The notes beneath the pieces are model-generated. The model did not search any database. It was not told where the DNA came from and saw only the letters and a program-made list of their open reading frames with translations. Shown here piece by piece: positions 18,739 to 27,021 of a stretch of DNA of 42,563 nt; position 1 is the stretch's first letter; every line of letters starts with the position of its first letter. The DNA lies in assembly GCF_017426725.1 (NCBI RefSeq), contig NZ_JAERMS010000025.1, forward strand, positions 1 through 42,563, written 5' to 3'. This DNA is from Prevotella illustrans (GTDB taxonomy: Bacteria > Bacteroidota > Bacteroidia > Bacteroidales > Bacteroidaceae). The position numbers and the translations under genes are program-made.

Positions 18739-19506
18739 TTACGGTTTGGTAACGCCTTCTTCATATTGCTCCATAAACATGTGTTCGCCATCAAACACCG
18801 CGTAGGTGAACTGCCAAATCCAGTCGCCCAGAATCATGACACGAGCCTGACGTTCGAGCACGATATCCAGCTCGATATGCCGATGTCCGTAGATAAAATA
18901 GTCTATATTCCGGTGGGTCTTCATATACTCCTTGGTGAAGAGCACCAAGAACTCGCGGTCTTCTCCCATGTAGGGCGGCTCCTTGCCGTCGGCCCGTTTC
19001 AACCGGCTATGCTTGGCCCAGTTGAGTCCCAGAGCCATTCCCCAGCGAGGATGTACGGCATTGAGCAGACGCTGGCACATGCGATTGTGAAACAGTTTAC
19101 GCAAGAGCTTGAAGCGATTGTTGGGATCTCCCAGTCCATCGCCGTGCGCCAGAAAGAAGACCTTGCCGTAGATCTCCGTCGTCTCGGGCTTCCGGTGGAC
19201 GATAACGCCGCATTCCTGCTCCAGATAACCGTATGTCCACAGGTCGTGGTTACCCGTGAAGAAGTGCACTTCCACCCCACAGTCGGTCAGTTCGGACAAC
19301 TTGCCCAAGAAGCGCGTGTAGCCTTTGGGCACCACATACTTATATTCGTCCCAGAAATCAAACATATCGCCCAGCAGATAGACGGCAGCGGCCTTCTCCT
19401 TGATACTGTCGAGAAAGCGGACCAGCCGACGTTCCTGGGTCCGCCGGTGTTTAAGTGCCAACGAACCTAAGTGGGCGTCGCTCAAAAAATACACGTTCTT
19501 CATCAT
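18739..19506 (-). CDS. lpxH: UDP-2,3-diacylglucosamine diphosphatase (LpxH-type)
   Basis: This probably hydrolyses UDP-2,3-diacylglucosamine to lipid X in lipid A synthesis, at the inner face of the inner membrane. The 255-residue protein carries the metallophosphoesterase motifs FLSDAHLG near residue 7, LLGDMFDFWDEY near residue 43 (GD-x-FD, typical of LpxH), FTGNHDLW near residue 85, LAHGDGLGD near residue 118 and IYGHRHIE near residue 202. There is no signal peptide. It is the last gene of a minus-strand set, starting 5 bases after the DUF59 gene. An in-frame ATG one codon downstream is equally possible. It is assigned by family; another UDP-sugar lipid phosphatase is less likely. Confidence 0.82.
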   Translation of the reverse strand: MMKNVYFLSDAHLGSLALKHRRTQERRLVRFLDSIKEKAAAVYLLGDMFDFWDEYKYVVPKGYTRFLGKLSELTDCGVEVHFFTGNHDLWTYGYLEQECGVIVHRKPETTEIYGKVFFLAHGDGLGDPNNRFKLLRKLFHNRMCQRLLNAVHPRWGMALGLNWAKHSRLKRADGKEPPYMGEDREFLVLFTKEYMKTHRNIDYFIYGHRHIELDIVLERQARVMILGDWIWQFTYAVFDGEHMFMEQYEEGVTKP

Positions 19507-19511
19507 CTCTT

Positions 19512-19838
19512 CTATTCAAATCCTAACTCCACCCTGGCTTCCTCACTCATCATGCTCTGGTCCCAGGCCGGCTCAAAGACAAGGTTAACATTCGCCGAAG
19601 TGACCCCTTCGACACTCTCTACCTTGGTACGAACATCCTCCAAGATAAAATCGGCCGCCGGACAACTGGGCGCCGTAAAGGTCATATCCAGGTCGACACC
19701 ACCATCGTCGTTCACTTCCACCTTATAAATCATGCCCAAATTCCAAATGTCTACGGGAATCTCGGGGTCGTAAACGGTCTTCAACACGTCTACGATACGT
19801 TCTTCTATCTTTGTTTTTTCTTCTTGTGTCATCATCAC
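19512..19838 (-). CDS. DUF59/MIP18-type metal-sulfur cluster assembly factor
   Basis: This 108-residue cytoplasmic protein belongs to the SufT/MIP18 (DUF59) family, which helps insert iron-sulfur clusters into target proteins. Family landmarks are VYDPEIPVDIWNLGMIY near residue 22 and the conserved Cys in FTAPSCPAADFI near residue 56. It lies 8 bases downstream of ettA and 5 bases upstream of lpxH, so the three are one transcript. No functional link among the three is known; co-transcription in a compact housekeeping operon is the simplest reading. Confidence 0.88.
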   Translation of the reverse strand: MMMTQEEKTKIEERIVDVLKTVYDPEIPVDIWNLGMIYKVEVNDDGGVDLDMTFTAPSCPAADFILEDVRTKVESVEGVTSANVNLVFEPAWDQSMMSEEARVELGFE

Positions 19839-19846
19839 GGTGTCGT

Positions 19847-21544
19847 TTAGTCTTCCATCAACTTGCGGTAACGGGTTTTCTTGATGTCCTCGTTACCCAG
19901 TCGACGGGCTTTATTGATTTCGTATTCAGAGTAATCTCCTTCGAAGTAAACCACCTCGCCGTTGCCCTCGAAAGCCAGAATGTGCGTACAGATACGGTCG
20001 AGAAACCAACGGTCGTGGCTGATGACGACAGCGCAACCGGCAAAGGCTTCTAAGCCTTCTTCCAAGGCCCGCAGAGTATTGACGTCGATGTCGTTGGTCG
20101 GTTCGTCGAGCAACAGCACGTTGCCCTCCTGCTTCAGGGCCATGGCCAGCTGCAAACGGTTACGCTCACCACCCGAAAGCACGCCGCAGAGCTTGTTCTG
20201 GTCAGTACCGGAGAAGTTGAACCGCGACAAGTAAGCGCGCGAGTTGACATCACGTCCGCCCATGCGGATAGTCTCATTGCCCTGTGCCACCACGTCGTAG
20301 ACCGACTTGTTGGGGTCGATATCCTTATGTTGCTGGTCTACATACGCCAGTTTCACGGTCTCGCCCACCTCAAACGTGCCTCCGTCGGCCTGTTCCAGTC
20401 CCATAATCAGGCGGAAGAGTGTCGTCTTGCCGGCGCCGTTGGGACCGATAACCCCGACGATACCGTTGGGCGGTAGCATAAAATTGAGGTCGTTGAAGAG
20501 AACTTTCTCGCCGAAAGCCTTCTTCACATGCTGCGCTTCAATGACCTTGTTTCCCAGACGCGGACCGTTGGGAATGTAGATTTCGAGCTTCTCCTCACGC
20601 TCCTTCTGCTCCTCGTTGAGCATTTGCTCATACGAGTTCAAGCGAGCTTTGCCCTTAGCCTGGCGGGCTTTGGGAGCCATACGCACCCACTCCAGTTCTC
20701 GTTGCAAGGTCTTGCGACGCTTCGACGCGGTCTTCTCCTCCTGCTCCATGCGGATGGTTTTCTGCTCCAGCCACGAAGAATAGTTCCCTTTCCATGGAAT
20801 ACCCTCGCCACGGTCAAGTTCCAATATCCACTCGCTCACGTCATCGAGGAAGTAACGGTCGTGCGTAACGGCGATGACCGTGCCCTCATATTGCTGCAAA
20901 TGCTGCTCCAGCCAGTCGATACTTTCGGCGTCAAGATGGTTGGTAGGCTCGTCGAGCAACAGCACGTCGGGCTTCGTCAGGAGCAACTTACACAGGGCCA
21001 CACGCCTGCGCTCGCCACCGGAAAGATTGGTCACAGGCCAGTCACCCGGCGGACAATGTAACGCGGCCATGGCGCGTTCGAGCTTCGAATCCATGTTCCA
21101 AGCGTCGGTGGCGTCGATGATATCCTGCAGTTCGGCCTGCCGCTGCATCAGCTTATCCATCTTGTCAGGGTCGCCGTAATATTCTTCCAGACCGAACTTT
21201 ACATTGATGTCGTCGTATTCCTTCAAAGCGTCGTACACCTGACGCACGCCATCCTGCACGTTTTCCTTGACGGTCTTGGTCTCGTCGAGCGGCGGATCCT
21301 GCGGTAGATAGCCCACTGTATAACCCGGGCTCCATACGACGTCGCCCTGCGTGGGCTGTTCCAGTCCGGCGATAATCTTCATCAGCGTCGACTTACCGGC
21401 ACCGTTCAGACCGATGATACCGATTTTCGCGCCATAAAAGAATGAGAGATAGATATTCTTCAGAATTTGTTTTTGGTTTTGCGGAATGATTTTCGACACT
21501 CCTACCATTGAGAAGATAACTTTTTTGTCGTCTACTGTTGCCAT
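19847..21544 (-). CDS. ettA: energy-dependent translational throttle protein EttA (ABC-F)
   Basis: This ABC-F ATPase binds the ribosomal E site and gates early elongation according to cellular energy. Its 565 residues hold two ABC domains without membrane segments. The first has GLNGAGKST near residue 43, LSGGERRRVALC near residue 170 and LLLDEPTNHLD near residue 191. The second has GPNGAGKTT near residue 366, LSGGERNRLQLA near residue 460 and LLLDEPTNDID near residue 482. Between them is the basic linker (around residues 280-310) and the short arm typical of EttA. It is the first gene of ettA - DUF59 - lpxH. Confidence 0.93.
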   Translation of the reverse strand: MATVDDKKVIFSMVGVSKIIPQNQKQILKNIYLSFFYGAKIGIIGLNGAGKSTLMKIIAGLEQPTQGDVVWSPGYTVGYLPQDPPLDETKTVKENVQDGVRQVYDALKEYDDINVKFGLEEYYGDPDKMDKLMQRQAELQDIIDATDAWNMDSKLERAMAALHCPPGDWPVTNLSGGERRRVALCKLLLTKPDVLLLDEPTNHLDAESIDWLEQHLQQYEGTVIAVTHDRYFLDDVSEWILELDRGEGIPWKGNYSSWLEQKTIRMEQEEKTASKRRKTLQRELEWVRMAPKARQAKGKARLNSYEQMLNEEQKEREEKLEIYIPNGPRLGNKVIEAQHVKKAFGEKVLFNDLNFMLPPNGIVGVIGPNGAGKTTLFRLIMGLEQADGGTFEVGETVKLAYVDQQHKDIDPNKSVYDVVAQGNETIRMGGRDVNSRAYLSRFNFSGTDQNKLCGVLSGGERNRLQLAMALKQEGNVLLLDEPTNDIDVNTLRALEEGLEAFAGCAVVISHDRWFLDRICTHILAFEGNGEVVYFEGDYSEYEINKARRLGNEDIKKTRYRKLMED

Positions 21545-21658
21545 ATATATTTGTTGTTATTGTTTACAATTCGCGTATCGGTTAACTTTCTTAGCCATGT
21601 TTCTCGTTTCACCATCGGAAAGCAACCACCCTCATATATACCTTATTATATATATAAA

Positions 21659-21686
21659 CAAAGTTACGATTCCTTTCTCGACACAA
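21659..21686 (-). promoter_or_regulatory. possible ettA promoter
   Basis: On the minus strand, TAACTTTG (21666-21659) fits the -7 element. The best upstream partner is TTG at 21686-21684, only 17 bases away, so the match is partial. The predicted leader would be about 110 bases. Confidence 0.4.
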
Positions 21687-21769
21687 TGTCACGGCACAAC
21701 TACAAGTTTCCAATAAGCATTGATTCGTTTACAAATATATAAAAAATCGCCGTAATACTTAAAGTTATT

Positions 21770-21983
21770 ATGAAGTTTTACGAAATCCCATACGATTATG
21801 ACTGGAATAGGGCTCACTCGATCATTTGTGGGGACAAGTCTGCAAGCGATGAAGTCGTATAAATCTGTCAATCGTTTATGGGAGCGGGAGAGACGCACCG
21901 ATGATGAAGGCTCCGGCTTCATCACTTGTAAGCTCATCCAATTGATTCAGCGCTTCCGTGATTTGTTAGAAAAAACTACCTGA
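21770..21983 (+). pseudogene. possible frameshifted small gene, unknown
   Basis: An ATG at 21770 opens a 30-codon frame (MKFYEIPYDYDWNRAHSI...) that ends in the middle of GATGAAGTCGTATAAATC. A second frame overlaps it and continues with KSYKSVNRLWERERRT and GFITCKLIQLIQRF to a stop at 21981-21983. A single frameshift near 21850 would join them into one polypeptide of about 70 residues. I do not recognise the product. It may equally be chance coding in an AT-rich gap. Confidence 0.3.
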
Positions 21984-22060
21984 TTTTAACACTTCCGCAA
22001 CATGTCATCTAAGTGCCGGCATGCCGAAAAAGTCCTTCACTTTGCCGATTTCTATATCCT

Positions 22061-22180
22061 TTTATGCTCAAAGCTATGCTTTTATCGGCTCAAAGCATAG
22101 CAATTACACGACCAAAGCATAGCTTTTAGCCGATGAAAGGGCCACGATTACGGCCTAAAAGCATAACGATTAAGGGTAAA
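22061..22180. repeat. AAAGCATAGC palindromic repeat cluster
   Basis: This gap holds repeated forms of one word in both orientations: AAAGCTATGCTTT (22070-22082, itself an inverted repeat), CAAAGCATAGC (22091-22101), AAAGCATAGCTTTTA (22114-22128) and AAAAGCATAACG (about 22157-22168). Two of the copies are enclosed by a stem of ATCGGCT (22084-22090) and AGCCGAT (22128-22134). The 13-base AAAGCTATGCTTT recurs exactly at 32509-32521. It behaves like a dispersed intergenic palindromic element. Confidence 0.6.
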
Positions 22181-22394
22181 AAAACGAGGGGAAAATACGC
22201 TAAAAAGCACAACATACTGATAACCAGCGTTTTATAAACTTGCTCTACAATCGATTATTCTCGCCCATCTCTTTTCTTTTTCAGAATAATGCCACTTTTT
22301 TGAGGGTATATGTAAAGATAATTCAGGGTGCGGTAGATATCATCAAATCATGTTTCTAATGAGCGATTTGGGTTAAAATACTCTTTTCTGGGTA

Positions 22395-22425
22395 TTGCGA
22401 CCTTTTCGTTTCGTTACTATTTTTG
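22395..22425 (+). promoter_or_regulatory. promoter upstream of the tetR leader
   Basis: TTG at 22395-22397 is followed after 20 bases by TATTTTTG at 22418-22425. The predicted start is near 22432, about 150 bases before the regulator's ATG. Confidence 0.55.
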
Positions 22426-22431
22426 CAATAT

Positions 22432-22533
22432 CAAACTTTTCTTATGCCCAAAGACAGATACCATATTCCAATCAGACAAATATGCTCATCACATCAAGCG
22501 CGCCGTTCCGGTCAAGAACAGCGCGCTTTTTTT
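22432..22533 (+). ncRNA. candidate small RNA or attenuated leader before tetR
   Basis: The stretch from the predicted start near 22432 ends in a strong terminator-like hairpin (22496-22528 plus T-tract to 22533), 46 bases before the TetR start codon. This geometry gives either a free RNA of about 100 bases or a leader in which transcription of the regulator gene is attenuated. No known riboswitch or small-RNA family was recognised. The evidence is the promoter and hairpin only. Confidence 0.4.
22496..22533 (+). terminator. intrinsic terminator-like hairpin in the tetR leader
   Basis: The arms AAGCGCGC (22496-22503) and GCGCGCTT (22521-22528) pair perfectly, with a further GTTC/GAAC pairing inside the loop, and seven T's (22527-22533) follow. 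Stem and T-tract are of textbook quality, yet the hairpin lies upstream of a gene on the same strand. Confidence 0.7.
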
Positions 22534-22579
22534 GTGAACAAAATAGAACAAGATTCATTATTGTTTCTCAAAACAGCCC

Positions 22580-23194
22580 ATGCAGATATTAAAAGATAAC
22601 ATCCGACAACGTATTCTGGCAGTAGCCCGCCAGGAATTCGTCACCCACGGCGTGCGAAACACCTCCATCCGTTCCGTGGCGCAGAAGTCCGGCATTGCCA
22701 CCGGCAATATATACAACTATTTCAAAAGCAAGGATGAGTTGTTTCGTGCGGTGCTCCAACCGCTCATCGACACCCTCGACCGTCACATGCTGTCGCACAA
22801 CGAAGAGCATCGGCTGAATATAGAGGTGTTCAACGCCAACACGTTTCAGGACGAGTATATCCAAGCCATGAAAGAACTTATCAAGAATTACCGTCCCGAA
22901 CTCCGACTGTTGTTGTTCAATGCCGAAGGAACATCGCTTTCCGGATACAAGGAAAGAATTGTAGAGCACCAGATAAAGATAGGTTCTGAATACATGCAAC
23001 TGATGAAAGCGCGCTATCCTTACATCAACATCGACATCTCGCCGTTCTTTCTCCACATCACCAGTTCCACCTGGATGACGATATTCTCCGAACTCGTGGA
23101 ACACGAAGAATATGACGACAGCGAGATCGACCGGGCGCTCAAGCAGTATGCCGCCTACAGCGTGGCCGGGTGGAAAGAACTGATGAAACCGTAA
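22580..23194 (+). CDS. TetR/AcrR-family transcriptional regulator
   Basis: This 204-residue repressor-type protein has an N-terminal helix-turn-helix: RQRILAVARQEFVTHG at about residues 9-24, then TSIRSVAQKSGIATGNIYNYF around residues 29-49, followed by KSKDELFRAVL. The C-terminal ligand domain is family-specific and does not reveal the inducer. It lies just upstream of two ABC exporter genes on the same strand, the usual arrangement for a local regulator of an efflux or lipid-export operon. An inverted repeat in the following gap is a plausible operator. Confidence 0.9.
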   Translation: MQILKDNIRQRILAVARQEFVTHGVRNTSIRSVAQKSGIATGNIYNYFKSKDELFRAVLQPLIDTLDRHMLSHNEEHRLNIEVFNANTFQDEYIQAMKELIKNYRPELRLLLFNAEGTSLSGYKERIVEHQIKIGSEYMQLMKARYPYINIDISPFFLHITSSTWMTIFSELVEHEEYDDSEIDRALKQYAAYSVAGWKELMKP

Positions 23195-23220
23195 AACAAC
23201 GTTTTCGTTCAGCCAAATGA

Positions 23221-23247
23221 GCAATGCCAAATTTATTTGAGCATTGC
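23221..23247. promoter_or_regulatory. candidate TetR operator (inverted repeat)
   Basis: GCAATGC (23221-23227) and GCATTGC (23241-23247) are perfect inverted arms 13 bases apart, in the 116-base gap between the tetR stop and the first ABC gene. The AT-rich centre contains TTTATTTG, one base off a -7 element, so binding here could block transcription of the exporter genes. Confidence 0.4.
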
Positions 23248-23310
23248 CATGGCGAGAAAACGCACTTTTCGAGGAACGAGAAAAAACTTTTTTAAACATA
23301 ATAAAAAACT

Positions 23311-25065
23311 ATGATAACAATACTCAAACGTTTAGGAACTTACATGGGAGGGCGCAGACTGTTGCTTCCCTGCTCTGTTGTACTGTCGGCAGTCAATGGT
23401 TTGCTGTCGCTGGTTCCCTTTGTTTTCTTGTGGTTGGTGGTGCGCACGCTGTTCACTGCCGACGGAAATCTTGCCGATACGCCCGTGTGGGACTATGCCA
23501 TTGCGGCGTTCGTGGTGTCGGTGGCGAATGTTTTGCTCTACTTTGCCGCCCTCATGCTCTCGCATCTTGCCGCTTTCCGCATCGAAACCAATATGCGGCG
23601 CACTGCCATGCAGCGGCTTATGCGTGTGCCGTTGGGATATTTCGACACGCAGAACACGGGGCGCATGCGCAAGATTATCGACGAAGATTCGAGCCAGACA
23701 CACTCTTTCGTGGCACACATACTGCCCGATGTGGCAGGCAGCATCGTTGCCCCGATCGGCATTGTCGTGCTGTTGATGGCGGTAGACTGGCAGTTGGGCA
23801 TTGCCGCAATGGTGCCGATAGTGTGCGCCTTCGGCATTATGGGCTATATGATGAGCCCTAAAAGCAACCATTTCCAGCGTATGTACCTCGACGCACAGGA
23901 GAAAATGAGTGCCGAAGCCGTAGAGTACGTGCGCGGAATACCCGTCGTAAAAGTCTTCCAACAGACGGTATTCTCGTTCAAACGCTTTCACGACAGCATC
24001 ATCAACTACCGCGACCTCGTCATCAAATACACCCTTTCGTGGCGCACACCTATGTCTGCTTACACCGTAGCCATCAATGCTTTCGCCTTTCTGCTGGTTC
24101 CTACGGGCATCATAATGATAGGGCACGGCGGCGAAACAACGGTCATCGTTGCCGATATGGTGCTCTATGTGCTCATCGCACCCGTCATTTCGGCCAACGT
24201 AATGAAAGCCATGCACCTCAGCCAGAACCTCTTTTTGGCAAACGAAGCGGTAGACCGGTTGGAGCAACTCACCGCTACGCCGCCGCTTCCCGAAAGTTCC
24301 AACCCCGAGAAAGCAGCGGCCTTTGACATCAGCTTGCGCAATGTGTCGTTCCGATACGAAGCGGCGGAGCGCGATGCCGTAAGCCATATCGACCTCGACA
24401 TACCGCAAGGCAAGACCGTTGCGCTGGTGGGATCGTCCGGCAGTGGCAAGACAACCATCGCAAGGCTCGTTCCCCGCTTCTGGGACGTGCGCGAAGGCAG
24501 TTTGAAAATAGGCGGCATAGACGTTCGGAACATGGATAAGGCAACGCTGATGCGCAACGTGTCGTTCGTGTTTCAGAACACCCGACTGTTCAAGACCTCC
24601 ATTTTGGAGAACATACGCTACGGCAGTCCCGACGCAACAATGGAACAGGTGAACCGTGCCGTAGACCTTTCGCAGAGCCGGGAAATCATCGAGCGGCTGC
24701 CACAGGGACTGAATACCGTGATAGGAGCGGAGGGAACATACCTCTCCGGCGGCGAACAGCAACGTATAGTGCTTGCCCGTGCCATTCTGAAAGATGCCCC
24801 CATCGTGGTGCTCGACGAAGCTACCGCCTTTGCCGACCCCGAAAACGAGCACCTTATCAGGCAAGCCTTTGCCCATCTGACACGTGGAAAAACCGTGCTG
24901 ATGATAGCCCACCGACTGACCACCGTGCAAGATGCCGACAACATTGTCGTGGTAGATAACGGCAGAATAGCCGAACAGGGCACGCACCAACAACTTATGG
25001 AACAAGCCGCGCTATATTATAAGATGTGGAACGAATACCAAAAGGCGGTGGCATGGAAACTATAA
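23311..25065 (+). CDS. ABC exporter half-transporter 1 (permease-ATPase fusion)
   Basis: This half-size type IV ABC exporter of 584 residues sits in the inner membrane. About six membrane helices lie in residues 15-300. The nucleotide-binding domain shows GSSGSGKTT near residue 374, the Q-loop FVFQNTRLF, the signature LSGGEQQR near residue 480, Walker B IVVLDEAT near residue 500 with the catalytic Glu, and the H-loop IAHRL. The D-loop reads AFADPENE rather than the usual SLD. The following gene, 25 bases on, encodes a second half-transporter of equal size, so the pair probably forms a heterodimer. Such pairs export drugs, lipids or peptides, or import siderophores (the YbtPQ/IrtAB type); the substrate is not determined. 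Confidence 0.92.
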   Translation: MITILKRLGTYMGGRRLLLPCSVVLSAVNGLLSLVPFVFLWLVVRTLFTADGNLADTPVWDYAIAAFVVSVANVLLYFAALMLSHLAAFRIETNMRRTAMQRLMRVPLGYFDTQNTGRMRKIIDEDSSQTHSFVAHILPDVAGSIVAPIGIVVLLMAVDWQLGIAAMVPIVCAFGIMGYMMSPKSNHFQRMYLDAQEKMSAEAVEYVRGIPVVKVFQQTVFSFKRFHDSIINYRDLVIKYTLSWRTPMSAYTVAINAFAFLLVPTGIIMIGHGGETTVIVADMVLYVLIAPVISANVMKAMHLSQNLFLANEAVDRLEQLTATPPLPESSNPEKAAAFDISLRNVSFRYEAAERDAVSHIDLDIPQGKTVALVGSSGSGKTTIARLVPRFWDVREGSLKIGGIDVRNMDKATLMRNVSFVFQNTRLFKTSILENIRYGSPDATMEQVNRAVDLSQSREIIERLPQGLNTVIGAEGTYLSGGEQQRIVLARAILKDAPIVVLDEATAFADPENEHLIRQAFAHLTRGKTVLMIAHRLTTVQDADNIVVVDNGRIAEQGTHQQLMEQAALYYKMWNEYQKAVAWKL

Positions 25066-25090
25066 AACCTAACAGAAAGGACATAAAACT

Positions 25091-26836
25091 ATGATTAAAT
25101 ATCTTCAACAACGGTTCGCCCTTACCGAAAAAGGAGCGAAAGACTTGCGGAATGGCATCGCCTTCTCTACACTGCTGAACCTCGCATTGATGCTGCCGCC
25201 CACCTATTTGTTCTTTTTCCTCATGGAATACATCGATGCCGACACCCACACCGAGCCGCACACGCTGTGGTTCTACGTGCTTGTGGCAGCGGCGTTGGCA
25301 GTGCTTATGTTCTTCATAGCACGCCGACAGTACGACAGCACCTACACCACCGTCTACAACGAGAGCGCGCAACGCCGCATCGGAGTGGCAGAAAAGCTGC
25401 GCCGACTGCCCCTCGCTTTCTTCGGCGAACGCAACCTTTCCGACCTCACCTCTACCGTAATGGAAGACTGCACGATGCTCGAACAAACCTTCTCGCACGC
25501 TGTTCCCCAACTGTTTGCGTCGGCTCTGAGCGTCGTCATCATCGCCGTGGGTATGTTCTGCTACAACTGGCACTTGGCTTTAGCCCTCTTTTGGGTCGTT
25601 CCGCTTGCCGTAACCACCTTGCTGTTGTCGCGCCGTCAGCTCCACAAAGCCTTCGTCGAGCACTATAAAGTGAAGCGCGGCGTAACCGAACAGATACAGG
25701 AAGGCTTGGAATGCATACAGGAAATAAAGTCGTACAGCGGCGAACAGGCATACTGCCGCAGTTTCGACGAACGGCTGAAGGGCTACGAGCGCGAGCTGGT
25801 GCGCGGCGAACTCCTGTCAGGCGTATTCCTCAACCTCGCCGGAATGCTGCTCAAGCTCGGCATGCCCACCGTTATATTGGTGGGAGCGTGGCTGTTGCAG
25901 CAGGGCGAAGTGTCGATGTTCAGTTATCTGGCTTTCCTTATTGCTTCGGCAATGGTTTATAATCCCATTATCGAAGTGTGCAACTTTCTCGCCCTGCTCT
26001 CCTTTCTCGACGTGCGCATCAACCGCATGAAGGAAATAGAAAGCATGCCCGCGCAGGAAGGAAACGCAGCCGTCCGACTCGAAAACTACGACATCGAGTT
26101 CCGCAACGTAAGTTTTGCCTACGAAACCGAGAAGCAAGTGCTGCACAATGTTTCGTTCATCGCACGCCAAGGCACCGTTACCGCCCTCGTAGGACCGTCG
26201 GGTGGAGGCAAAAGCACCACCGCCAAGCTCGCCGCACGCTTTTGGGACATCGACGACGGACAGATTCTTGTGGGGGGAAACGACATCTCGAAGATTGACC
26301 CCGAAACGCTGCTGCAACACTATTCCATTGTTTTTCAAGACGTGTTGCTGTTCAATGCCTCCATTGCCGACAATATCCGCATCGGCAAGCGCGACGCCAC
26401 CGACGAGGAAGTGCGCAATGCCGCCCGAATGGCGCAGTGTGATGACTTCATCAGCCGAATGCCGCAAGGCTACGATACCGTCATCGGCGAAAATGGCGAG
26501 ACCCTCTCCGGCGGCGAACGGCAGCGCATTTCCATTGCCCGTGCCCTGCTGAAGAATGCCCCAATCATACTTCTTGACGAAGCCACCGCCAGTCTCGACG
26601 CCGAGAACGAAACGAAGATACAGGCCGGTATCTCCGAACTGGTGCGCAACAAGACTGTTATCATCATCGCCCACCGCATGCGCACCGTCCGCAATGCCGA
26701 CCACATCGTGGTGCTTAGCGATGGAACGGTGAGCGAACAGGGCACACCCGATGAGTTGTTGGCACGTAACGGAGAGTTCGCCCATATGGTGGAGTTGCAA
26801 CAGGAAAACAGCGTTTCCCGGCATAGGGAAAGCTGA
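25091..26836 (+). CDS. ABC exporter half-transporter 2 (permease-ATPase fusion)
   Basis: This is the probable heterodimer partner of the preceding half-transporter, with 581 residues. The membrane domain spans about residues 20-300, and the ATPase domain shows GPSGGGKST near residue 374, VFQDVLLFN (Q-loop), LSGGERQR near residue 475, LLDEATASLDAENE (Walker B and D-loop) and IAHRMRT (H-loop). All catalytic residues look intact in both partners, so both ATP sites may hydrolyse. The first unit of the 42-bp repeat array begins on the last base of the stop codon. Confidence 0.92.
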   Translation: MIKYLQQRFALTEKGAKDLRNGIAFSTLLNLALMLPPTYLFFFLMEYIDADTHTEPHTLWFYVLVAAALAVLMFFIARRQYDSTYTTVYNESAQRRIGVAEKLRRLPLAFFGERNLSDLTSTVMEDCTMLEQTFSHAVPQLFASALSVVIIAVGMFCYNWHLALALFWVVPLAVTTLLLSRRQLHKAFVEHYKVKRGVTEQIQEGLECIQEIKSYSGEQAYCRSFDERLKGYERELVRGELLSGVFLNLAGMLLKLGMPTVILVGAWLLQQGEVSMFSYLAFLIASAMVYNPIIEVCNFLALLSFLDVRINRMKEIESMPAQEGNAAVRLENYDIEFRNVSFAYETEKQVLHNVSFIARQGTVTALVGPSGGGKSTTAKLAARFWDIDDGQILVGGNDISKIDPETLLQHYSIVFQDVLLFNASIADNIRIGKRDATDEEVRNAARMAQCDDFISRMPQGYDTVIGENGETLSGGERQRISIARALLKNAPIILLDEATASLDAENETKIQAGISELVRNKTVIIIAHRMRTVRNADHIVVLSDGTVSEQGTPDELLARNGEFAHMVELQQENSVSRHRES

Positions 26837-27002
26837 AAATCATCGTTGGGAACGAAAAACGCCCACCGTTTTCATCAAAAATCACCGTTGAAAGCAAAAA
26901 ACGCCCACCGTTTTCATCAAAAATCATCGTTGGGAGCAAAAACGCCCGACGTTTTCATCAAAAATCACCGTTGGGAGCAAAAAATGCCCACCGTTTTCAT
27001 CA
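26836..27002 (+). repeat. minisatellite of four 41-42-bp units
   Basis: Four head-to-tail units lie at 26836-26877, 26878-26919, 26920-26960 and 26961-27002, with an AAAATCAA start of a fifth. Each reads roughly AAAATCAyCGTTGGGAGC, A-tract, ACGCCCACCGTT, TTCATCA. Within each unit CACCGTT recurs as a short internal repeat. The array fills the gap between the second ABC gene and the RND gene. Three units are 42 bp and one is 41 bp, so any reading frame through them would break. It is probably noncoding and prone to copy-number change. Confidence 0.85.
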
Positions 27003-27021
27003 AAAATCAAATGAAACCACA

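Noticed and set aside
23332..25005. Open frame of 557 codons on the minus strand
   Set aside because: It lies wholly antisense to the first ABC gene, whose ATPase motifs are all on the plus strand. Its composition (many His, Gly, Val) is typical of a GC-rich shadow frame, and it has no family motif.
25817..26824. Open frame of 335 codons on the minus strand
   Set aside because: It is antisense to the second ABC gene, with the same shadow-frame composition and no motif.
26971..27021. Upstream start for the RND exporter
   Set aside because: The added residues are encoded by the minisatellite, and the membrane protein begins naturally at 27022.
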